Shown in pieces: positions 45,282-52,236 of a DNA stretch of 64,000 bases (positions are counted from its first letter, which is position 1; every line of letters begins with the position of its first letter). This DNA comes from an uncultured Turicimonas sp. (GTDB taxonomy: Bacteria > Pseudomonadota > Gammaproteobacteria > Burkholderiales > Burkholderiaceae_F), in NCBI GenBank assembly GCA_947854175.1, contig CANTYJ010000087.1:1-64000 (forward strand), in the 5' to 3' direction. The position numbers and the translations under genes were made by a program. Under the pieces are notes generated by a model. It saw nothing but the letters and a program-made list of their open reading frames with translations, was not told the DNA's origin and made no database searches.

Positions 45282-47603
45282 TTATTTATTTGGTTTTGGA
45301 AGCCTAGGTCTGCCGGTGAAATCAGGATTCACGACACCGGCCGTGCCTTGTCCGGGTGCTACGTAACCGCCGAGGTTGTTTCCGATAAGACGGTTGAAAT
45401 GAGTTTGTCCACGGTCAACTGCCGCTTCTTTATTTAATTCAGCTTTGGCTTTGATTTCTGCTTCAAATTCACCGAGATCCATGGATTCAAAATCAAGTGC
45501 TTCAAGTTCTTCAACCGTAAAGCCCGAGCAGTCCGGTGATTTGGCGGATCCCCAGGATTTGCCGGTCTGCAGGCGTCCCTGTTCCTGGATAATTCTGGCT
45601 AAGCGGGAGTTAAAACAACAGTAAGACTGAGAGTGTTCGATACATCCGAACTTTTCTCCCTTGGAGCAGTAAGTTCCAACGTATGTACAGAGGTTTTGTC
45701 CTTTTTTCAGCATTAAAGCCTGTTCAGAAGGTTCACACTGCAGAAAATCCATGGCGATTTGGAATGCCACTGTCAGAGCAAATGAGGTCGGGTCAAAGGT
45801 GAAGTACATTGTTCCGCCCTGCAAGGTCATCCCAAATCCATAAAAGGATAGGGACGGGTTATAAACACCGGTTGTGGCGTTACCGTAAAGTGCGGTCAAC
45901 AAACCTGACGTGGCATCGGAGGCTGACAACACGTCATAGACATACGGGCTGCCGACATATTTAATTGCTTCAACGGTGGCTTCCCCGGCAAAGGAAATTG
46001 CCTTACCAAAAGCATCTGAATTTGCCGATCCTGATTTAACTTTAGTGTCACAGCAGGAAAAACCCAGAATCTTTTTTGTGCAACGGTCAGACTGCCCCTT
46101 GAAGAACTGGTTGCCGTCAAAGTCACCATAAACCGACCCTTGGCGTGCGATTTCGAGAATGGTCAGGACATAGGAAAAATCTTTATCGGACGGCTCAGGT
46201 TCTCCGCAAAGACCATCCAGACATTCACTTGGCCGGCAAATGACTTCTGTGGTCGAAGAGGCTTCTTTTTCTTCACAGCGGTAAGTATGAGAAGTGGTCA
46301 GGCACTTACCTGACTCGTCCTGATAGAGACAAGTGCTTTCGGCTTTGACGCATTTTTTGTTGCTTTCAAGAGCGTCACAGTTGGTTGAAGGACCGTTATT
46401 GGCTCCGCAGATGTAAGTCGTTTCGTATTTCCAGCAATCTTTTTCAATGATTTGTCCGTTGATTTCCTTTGGGCCGCCGGGTTCCACGCAAATGGTTTTG
46501 AATGGAATGCAGGCCGGATTGTTTTCAATGGGAGAGCATGTTTCTGACCATTGAATGCCTCCAATCACAGTGTTGGAGGTAATTTCATCTGCATCTCCGG
46601 GTTCGATTGGCTTGTCGGAAGTACAGAGGAATTCTTTTTCATAGGCGTAGCATTTCAGACCGACTTTGTCGATGCATTTTGAACTTTGTTGCTGACAGAC
46701 CGAGAGGTGTTCAATGGCAGAACAGGAGTTTTCATTAAGGGTTTCGGTACAACGGTACTGATGAGTTTCTTCCCAACAGTCTGCTGTGACGGGTACTCCG
46801 TTGATGATTTTAGTGCCTCCTTCCTCAGTGCATTCTGAAGAAAGCCATTTGCAGGACATTCCGGCCGTTGCATTGTCACAAGTTAAGGTATTAAAGCCGG
46901 GTTCAGACGGTGCTCCTTCCGGGGTGATGTAGTCCCCCTGAATAATGCCTTCGTTAACACAGCGGTATTGTTTTTGGAATTGTACACATCCGGCAGGTCC
47001 TTCCTTTATACAGACGGGTTCTCCGATAGGAGTACAGCCGGGTGCTGCCTGCAACGTCTGACAGGAGTTCGAAACTCCGGATGAAGCGCATGCCCAGTCC
47101 TGTTCGTATTTCCAGCAGTCTTTATAGACCGATACTCCGTTAATGACCTTTACTGCACCCGGTTCAACACAACGTTGAGCTGCCAGATAACATTCTTTGT
47201 TATCCATAAAAGAATTACAGGACGAGGTGTCCTGACCGGTGATGACGGTATGAGTAGAATTGATGTGAACAATGTTTGCATCATCGACTTCATCCGAGCA
47301 GGACCATCTTTCTTTCCAGCGAAGGCAGGAACCGGTCAGATCAGAGGATTCACAATCTTTAGAGGTGACTTTGCAGCCGGACGATTTTTCCAGAGCTGCA
47401 CAGTAATTGAGTTCAAACTTTTCATTACAGGAGCGCATGAACTGATAGTTCCAGCATTCACGGAATACTTCCACGCCATCAATAAATTTTGAACCGGGAC
47501 CGTCGACACAAACGTATTCTCCGTCCGTGCAGTTTTTGACAGAGGCGTATGAAGAATTGATAAAGGCTAATAGTGCCAAAGAAAGGAGTAATAAACGTTT
47601 CAT
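45282..47603 (-). CDS. traN: TraN-type mating-pair protein, Cys-rich repeat and C-terminal part
   Basis: A 774-residue protein called from the ATG at 47603, one base after the stop of the preceding gene; an earlier in-frame start would lie inside that gene. It has its own signal peptide (MKRLLLLSLALLAFINSSYA). Residues about 22-480 are four tandem Cys-rich repeats of about 90 residues, each with a C-x-D/E-G/P...INGV...DCW-x-YE core. F TraN has one such unit. The last 300 residues match the F TraN C-terminus: CRPSECLDGLCG, FGCIEHSQSYCCFNSRLARIIQEQGR and SAKSPDCSGFTVEEL. TraN sits in the outer membrane and recognises recipients. The N-terminal TraN region is in the preceding gene. Confidence 0.85.
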   Translation of the reverse strand: MKRLLLLSLALLAFINSSYASVKNCTDGEYVCVDGPGSKFIDGVEVFRECWNYQFMRSCNEKFELNYCAALEKSSGCKVTSKDCESSDLTGSCLRWKERWSCSDEVDDANIVHINSTHTVITGQDTSSCNSFMDNKECYLAAQRCVEPGAVKVINGVSVYKDCWKYEQDWACASSGVSNSCQTLQAAPGCTPIGEPVCIKEGPAGCVQFQKQYRCVNEGIIQGDYITPEGAPSEPGFNTLTCDNATAGMSCKWLSSECTEEGGTKIINGVPVTADCWEETHQYRCTETLNENSCSAIEHLSVCQQQSSKCIDKVGLKCYAYEKEFLCTSDKPIEPGDADEITSNTVIGGIQWSETCSPIENNPACIPFKTICVEPGGPKEINGQIIEKDCWKYETTYICGANNGPSTNCDALESNKKCVKAESTCLYQDESGKCLTTSHTYRCEEKEASSTTEVICRPSECLDGLCGEPEPSDKDFSYVLTILEIARQGSVYGDFDGNQFFKGQSDRCTKKILGFSCCDTKVKSGSANSDAFGKAISFAGEATVEAIKYVGSPYVYDVLSASDATSGLLTALYGNATTGVYNPSLSFYGFGMTLQGGTMYFTFDPTSFALTVAFQIAMDFLQCEPSEQALMLKKGQNLCTYVGTYCSKGEKFGCIEHSQSYCCFNSRLARIIQEQGRLQTGKSWGSAKSPDCSGFTVEELEALDFESMDLGEFEAEIKAKAELNKEAAVDRGQTHFNRLIGNNLGGYVAPGQGTAGVVNPDFTGRPRLPKPNK

Positions 47604-47604
47604 C

Positions 47605-48843
47605 TCAATATTCCACCGTCGCGCCTTCATCAAGCTCGCACGTCATTTTCCATTGATCGATTTGAGAAGTCAGAGAGTATTTCTGATAACCGAATACTTT
47701 CGAAAGAGAGCCCGAGTAAACAAACTGATTTTTATTTTTGTAGAAGATTTCCATTTTGACATCGGTTGTGCAGGTCGAACCAATACAGGACGTTTTTCCG
47801 GTCCAACGGCCCCTGCAGTTAGAAAACTCCCGTTCTTCACTGAAATTTAATGCTTTGACATCGAAAGCAAAATTAGCGGCATTTTTTACATTGGTTTCGA
47901 TACGAATAGTGGGTACTTCATCTTTTGAACAGGCGTAGCGAAGTTTTACGATATCGCCGCCGTTACAGTCGTCTGATCCAAGACCGGAGTGATCTTCCGA
48001 AAGTGCTTCCTGATACTTGCCTTCTTCACAACCGGGCGTGCCTACAACCGATAGGACTTTATTGCAGCGGTAAGTTTTGGCCTGCACCGACTGACGGCTA
48101 CATTCATAGACATGCTTGGCATTCACATCGGCTGAAATTCCGACCTGACAGGAAGCACGGGGTGCCTCCAAGCAGATGTAATTCTGAATTGAAGCTACGT
48201 AAGGGTTGGAACAGGTGATATTTTTGACTGCACCGGTGCGTTTAATACAGGAAAACAACGTTGTAATTTCGAGTTTTTCCGCCCATCCGGAGAAACATTG
48301 TTCGGTCGTGACAGAATTGGATTCCTCACATGTTGCATATTCATACTGAGGGGGAATTTCTGTTGTGATAGTTTCACAGGTGACAGAGGAGTCCTCTGAA
48401 ATGTCAGGATGAGGCTTTTGAGCGCCGCTAATGACTTCATCACGGTTATTTAATAAATCGTCGAATTCGGATTCCGGCCATGACGGACGGGAGTTTGTGT
48501 CGTAAATGACCTGAACCGCACGACAGTCCATACTACTTTTATCCAAACAGCCGTCAGCCTTCACTTTTCCGGGTGCCAACAAATCTCCTTGTCCTTTATT
48601 AAAAAGGGCCGTTTGTTCGCTGACATCGCTTCCATATCCGGGAACCGTCCCGGCGGAAGAAGATTCTGAAAGAATGTCTTTAATGGATACCCCGGCGGCC
48701 GTATCAGAGGCTGCTTCCATGGCTTCATTTTTGTTCATTTGTTGTGAAGGTTGGGTGAGCGCATGCAGGGGAAAAGCAATCGTTGTCAAAACGGCACCGG
48801 CTACAAGAGAGGATTTTGCTGCTCTAGAAATCAATGAGTGCAT
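47605..48843 (-). CDS. TraN-like protein, N-terminal domain encoded separately
   Basis: A 412-residue exported protein with a signal peptide ending near PLHA (residue 28). It resembles the N-terminal part of F TraN. After a low-complexity start comes SAGTVPGYGSDVSEQTALFNKG, which parallels the F sequence around SIPGYNANPDETKYYGG. A Cys-containing domain follows, then a beta-rich end (MEIFYKNKNQFVYSG, WKMTCELDEG). It stops exactly where the Cys-rich repeats of TraN would begin; those are in the next gene, one base away, with a second signal peptide. The two thus look like one ancestral TraN divided into two exported proteins. It also could be called a Cys-rich conjugation protein of unknown role. 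Confidence 0.7.
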   Translation of the reverse strand: MHSLISRAAKSSLVAGAVLTTIAFPLHALTQPSQQMNKNEAMEAASDTAAGVSIKDILSESSSAGTVPGYGSDVSEQTALFNKGQGDLLAPGKVKADGCLDKSSMDCRAVQVIYDTNSRPSWPESEFDDLLNNRDEVISGAQKPHPDISEDSSVTCETITTEIPPQYEYATCEESNSVTTEQCFSGWAEKLEITTLFSCIKRTGAVKNITCSNPYVASIQNYICLEAPRASCQVGISADVNAKHVYECSRQSVQAKTYRCNKVLSVVGTPGCEEGKYQEALSEDHSGLGSDDCNGGDIVKLRYACSKDEVPTIRIETNVKNAANFAFDVKALNFSEEREFSNCRGRWTGKTSCIGSTCTTDVKMEIFYKNKNQFVYSGSLSKVFGYQKYSLTSQIDQWKMTCELDEGATVEY

Positions 48844-48849
48844 TGTCTT

Positions 48850-49497
48850 TTACATCCTATTTCCGAGGCGACTACGAATGTTTCTTGCTTCGTCACCGAT
48901 GACATCGTCTCTGCGTGTCAGAGAATCCAACATGTACCCAAGCGTGACATCTCCTAAAACCACAGCGGCTTCTGACGGAGCTGACCCTGTATCTGTGCAC
49001 GCCGATTGGTTCAAAGAGGAAGATGCAGAAGGATCTTTGACTTTCTGCTTACGGATAATTAAAGCCGGGACTTCTGAGACGGAATATTCTTTAAAGATTT
49101 CAGGATTTATTTCAACTGAGGCGCCAAGTTCAATGAGGTAATTAAAGGGCTGCAAGCTCTCCGGGTTAAGTAACGGTTTACTTGTTTTTGTGTTATCAGC
49201 AGGAACACCTCTAAAAACCAATGGGATGCCGGCATCTTTGGCATCGGTAGCCAGCCGTTTAAGACCTGCCTGGGGCATCGAAAGGGATACCAGAAGGTAT
49301 GCTTCCATTCTCTGAGTGTTCAGAATCTCCTGTTTTAGCGACTCTGCATTTGTGAGAACATCATCGATGGTCAGAATCTGAGTGGGTGAACCCGAGTTGT
49401 TTGTTTGACTGTCCAAACCTACGTGTGCATTGGCACACGCTGTTGCGGCCAAAATAGACAAGACAGCTACGAGAGAGTTTAAAAAAGAAATTTTCAT
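48850..49497 (-). CDS. trbC: conjugal transfer pilus assembly protein TrbC (F-type)
   Basis: A 215-residue periplasmic protein called from the ATG at 49497, with an AGGAAAT site and a signal peptide (MKISFLNSLVAVLSILAATACANA); the longer frame would overlap traU. The F-type TrbC core is visible: YLLVSLSMPQAGLKRLATDAKDAGIPLVFRGV in short stretches (about residues 68-100), then INPEIFKEYSVSEVPALII, a thioredoxin-like pattern without cysteines. TrbC works with TraW and TraU in pilus assembly. In several other systems it is fused to TraW. It lies 11 bases after traU. Confidence 0.88.
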   Translation of the reverse strand: MKISFLNSLVAVLSILAATACANAHVGLDSQTNNSGSPTQILTIDDVLTNAESLKQEILNTQRMEAYLLVSLSMPQAGLKRLATDAKDAGIPLVFRGVPADNTKTSKPLLNPESLQPFNYLIELGASVEINPEIFKEYSVSEVPALIIRKQKVKDPSASSSLNQSACTDTGSAPSEAAVVLGDVTLGYMLDSLTRRDDVIGDEARNIRSRLGNRM

Positions 49498-49508
49498 TTG
49501 ATTATTTC

Positions 49509-50531
49509 CTATGAACCGGAGATGCCGGATCCTTGGCAACAGTCGCGTTTGCGATATATGAGATAGGCAGCATCTTCACCACCGGAGGCCCAGGTTTTGC
49601 CTGAAGACCAAAGGGCGGTTGAAGCTCCGATTGGGTAACAGCAACGTCCGTCGACTTTTGAGGTGGTTCTTGACGGATAGACCATTTGGGTTCTGTAAAC
49701 CGATTTATCCATAATCGGTTCCAAGTACGGACCACATTGGCCTTTTTTACCGTAAGCTGCCCATTGAAGACCCTGACGGTGTAATTTCATCAGGAAACGG
49801 GTCACCAAAAGCGAAGAGGCCTGAGGGAGATGGACATGAGAAGCTACCCATCCAGTCAGAGGAAAGACGTTGCCGTTACACCCGGCACACCAATAAAGCT
49901 CAGAGGAAGGGAGCGACGTGGTGCTTGCAACGCAATCGGCTGCACAAGCTGCCTGAGCCGGAATATTTGCAAAAAGACTGACATCAGGATTTAAGAAAAA
50001 AGTAGTTACTGAGTCATCCCAAAGCGGATCAAGTTCGGTCATGTAGGCTAAGTCCCACGCGGATTGTTCCAGACAATCGGTATCAAGCAGAACTTCCAGG
50101 ACAAACAGCCATGGCGTGAAGTACCAATGCACCTGGTAGAACGAAGTTCTGCCTGATGCGGCTGTTTTGGACGGCGTTCTTCCGTGTGCAGGAGCGCGGA
50201 TACCAACATCCAGGTCGAGACCGCCGAGCGATGGAAAGCAGTAAGGCTGACGTACGACTTCAGCTGTTCTCAGAGGCTCCCAGAATGACATGTTCATTCC
50301 AACCGTGATATTGGCACCGGACATACAGGCACAAAAGGTATCCGCATCGGTTTTTGGATCCGGATTTTTACCTGAAGCCAAGGTGACTCCACCGAGTTTG
50401 ATGGGGAAAATACAGCTCCAGCAGACATCAGTGACCGGATTAATAATTTTGCCCCGGCAGGAGGCTTCTGCCGGCGAATTCAAAAGCAGTGATGTCAGGA
50501 GAACGAATAAACAAACAAATGATTTAAACAT
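49509..50531 (-). CDS. traU: conjugal transfer protein TraU
   Basis: A 340-residue periplasmic protein of the F-type system, needed for DNA transfer and pilus assembly. The signal peptide ends near PAEA (residue 23). The conserved Cys-rich start CRGKIINPVTDVCWSCIFP and ADTFCAC follow, then PYCFPSLGGLDLDVG, and the C-terminal KGQCGPYLEPIMDKSVYRTQM and DGRCCYPIG. At least ten cysteines imply disulfide dependence, fitting the DsbC- and TraF-like proteins in the same cluster. F TraU is 330 residues. It starts 2-3 bases after traW ends. Confidence 0.95.
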   Translation of the reverse strand: MFKSFVCLFVLLTSLLLNSPAEASCRGKIINPVTDVCWSCIFPIKLGGVTLASGKNPDPKTDADTFCACMSGANITVGMNMSFWEPLRTAEVVRQPYCFPSLGGLDLDVGIRAPAHGRTPSKTAASGRTSFYQVHWYFTPWLFVLEVLLDTDCLEQSAWDLAYMTELDPLWDDSVTTFFLNPDVSLFANIPAQAACAADCVASTTSLPSSELYWCAGCNGNVFPLTGWVASHVHLPQASSLLVTRFLMKLHRQGLQWAAYGKKGQCGPYLEPIMDKSVYRTQMVYPSRTTSKVDGRCCYPIGASTALWSSGKTWASGGEDAAYLIYRKRDCCQGSGISGS

Positions 50532-50533
50532 GA

Positions 50534-51286
50534 TTAAAGGATTTCTGAGAGGTGTTCACTTACTTCGTCAGGAGGAAATTCCATTCCCGAAGGACCGTTA
50601 TGGCCGTTAAATAAAACAGCAGGAGTGGCAGATACTCCAAACACACGGGTTAAGCCTCCACCCTGATCAAAAAATATTCTGCGTTTTAGTTTTCGGCTGA
50701 TTTCAGGAATAGAACCTGCTGTTAAAACCACGCGGGTATTTGAAAAAGAGTGAGTGATCACTCTTGCGGCCTCGATTTCCCGGTCATCTGTTCCGTCAAT
50801 AAAAATCAAAACCCCGGAAAGTTTAGGAAGTTCGACTTGGGAGGCCTGTCTTAAGAGCGATTCCGGAAGAGTCTCCGGTATGGAAGGCTCTAATAACCAG
50901 AGACGTTTGTTTGTGGATTTTGAAAGATTTTCAACAGGTAACGGATTTTGAAAACGATCAGAAAGTATTTTCTTCTGTTCTTCAAAACGCTTTTGATAAG
51001 AGGCGTCTGCCTTCATGGTATTGAGCCTGTTCATAAATAATTCAAGAATGTCAGGCTCAGAAATCTTGTAAGTCGGTCCTAAAGGTTTCGGACGGTAGAC
51101 GGATGTGGCAACGTTAGAGGGGGTTTCTTCCGTACAACCTTTTACGGGTTCCGGCTGAGTTTTTTCCTGTGGGGCGGAACTATAAACATCGATTCCTCTG
51201 ATTTCCAGACCGGCGTGCGTAAATGCTGCAAAAGAACTTACAGCAATAGCCAAAGAAGCGATAAGACAAACGTGAAAAACTTTCAT
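50534..51286 (-). CDS. traW: conjugal transfer protein TraW
   Basis: A 250-residue periplasmic protein with a signal peptide (MKVFHVCLIASLAIAVSSFA). The C-terminal domain, KRRIFFDQGGGLTRVFGVSATPAVLF, matches the TraW pattern of a YFDQ motif followed by an FGI/V and a cis-Pro, a degenerate thioredoxin-like fold. The N-terminal 70 residues are longer than in F TraW (210 residues in total). TraW interacts with TrbC and is required for F-pilus assembly. It lies between the signal peptidase and traU genes as in SXT and IncA/C elements. Confidence 0.88.
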   Translation of the reverse strand: MKVFHVCLIASLAIAVSSFAAFTHAGLEIRGIDVYSSAPQEKTQPEPVKGCTEETPSNVATSVYRPKPLGPTYKISEPDILELFMNRLNTMKADASYQKRFEEQKKILSDRFQNPLPVENLSKSTNKRLWLLEPSIPETLPESLLRQASQVELPKLSGVLIFIDGTDDREIEAARVITHSFSNTRVVLTAGSIPEISRKLKRRIFFDQGGGLTRVFGVSATPAVLFNGHNGPSGMEFPPDEVSEHLSEIL

Positions 51287-51299
51287 GAGTCAAGTCCAA

Positions 51300-51812
51300 C
51301 TAAAAAATGGGATGGGCTTTTCCGATAAACCGGCAACGGTTAATAGGACCGAATTGGATATAACGGGAATCAAACGAATCAGGATGAGTTCCGACCACAA
51401 AGTAATCATCGTCAGCCAAAACCTGGGGTTCAGCTGGTACTAAAGGTTCATTTTTTAGGGAGAAGGCTTTGGCAGAAGCAACTTTTACGCCTTCACAGAA
51501 GAAATCTTTGCCGAAGCGATCCAGCTTTTCTCCGGGCAAACAAACAACTTTTTTGACAAACGGCATTTCATGTCCGGCGGTTGCCTTTTTAGGCGGATAG
51601 AACGCGATGTAATCTCCACGGGCAACATCCTTTTTACCAAGTTCAATGAAGAAAAAGGTTTGAGGCAGGGAATTGGTGTAGTTGTAAACCAGTCTCCAAT
51701 GATGAGTGGCAATAACGGCCAACAACAGGACCAATAACCAGATCCAGCCGTATTTAGCGTAATAGCGTGTGATTCCTAAGAAAAAACGCATGGCGTTATG
51801 ACGAAGGTTCAT
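51300..51812 (-). CDS. conjugative signal peptidase (S26, TraF/TrhF type)
   Basis: A 170-residue inner-membrane protease with one N-terminal helix (residues about 22-36). The catalytic Ser48 is in NSLP, just after the membrane segment. The Lys of the Ser-Lys dyad is in PFVKKVVCLPGEKL (Lys87 or Lys88). The C-terminal DDYFVVGTHPDSFDSRYIQFGPI is the S26 box with the conserved SxDSRY pattern. Such dedicated peptidases process pilin in RP4 and IncH/IncA/C systems; F relies on the host enzyme instead. It likely cleaves the TraA prepilin. Its start overlaps the trbI stop by four bases (ATGA). Confidence 0.88.
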   Translation of the reverse strand: MNLRHNAMRFFLGITRYYAKYGWIWLLVLLLAVIATHHWRLVYNYTNSLPQTFFFIELGKKDVARGDYIAFYPPKKATAGHEMPFVKKVVCLPGEKLDRFGKDFFCEGVKVASAKAFSLKNEPLVPAEPQVLADDDYFVVGTHPDSFDSRYIQFGPINRCRFIGKAHPIF

Positions 51813-52231
51813 CGAAGAGAGTCCTTTGAAAAATGTAGAGATTTCATGCGCTCGTTCATCACAGCCTCAGCTCCGGCTATCGTGATCTCATCCATACCAA
51901 GACGATCCAGGAGCTCCTGAGTTAAGTCAGGAAGTTTTGAAGGAGTAATAACGGCTGAGGAAACCAAGAGGGTGCAGTCACAGTTTGCCTGTAAGGATTC
52001 AATCTCTGATTTCAGACGTACGGCAAATACTTTTGCTTCGACGGACAACTCTTCCGGATTTAAGTTTTTAGAGGCTAACACGGATTCATTGACAGCCACG
52101 ATTTTGTTGAGGTTAATGGTTGCCAAAGACGGTTTACTTTCATTCGATAAAAGAATGAAAGCGGTTAAAGCCGTAATTACAGCCCAGAGCACGGCCATTA
52201 ATGCATAGATGATAAAGGATGGGTATTTCAT
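51809..52231 (-). CDS. trbI: TrbI-like protein of F-type conjugation
   Basis: A 140-residue protein with one N-terminal membrane helix (about 6-28) and a periplasmic domain predicted to be helical. The conserved core NLNKIVAVNESVLASKNL followed by VFAVRLKSEIESL and LLVSSAVI is typical of F-type TrbI, which shares an OmpH-like look. In F, TrbI affects pilus retraction and outgrowth; it is unrelated to VirB10-like TrbI of RP4. Position after traC and before traW matches F and IncA/C order. The start is 5 bases after the traC stop. Confidence 0.8.
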   Translation of the reverse strand: MKYPSFIIYALMAVLWAVITALTAFILLSNESKPSLATINLNKIVAVNESVLASKNLNPEELSVEAKVFAVRLKSEIESLQANCDCTLLVSSAVITPSKLPDLTQELLDRLGMDEITIAGAEAVMNERMKSLHFSKDSLR

Positions 52232-52236
52232 ACTGA

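Noticed and set aside
47604-47633. An upstream start at 47633 for the second TraN gene
   Set aside because: It would lie inside the preceding gene and bury the signal peptide; the ATG at 47603 gives a clean one.
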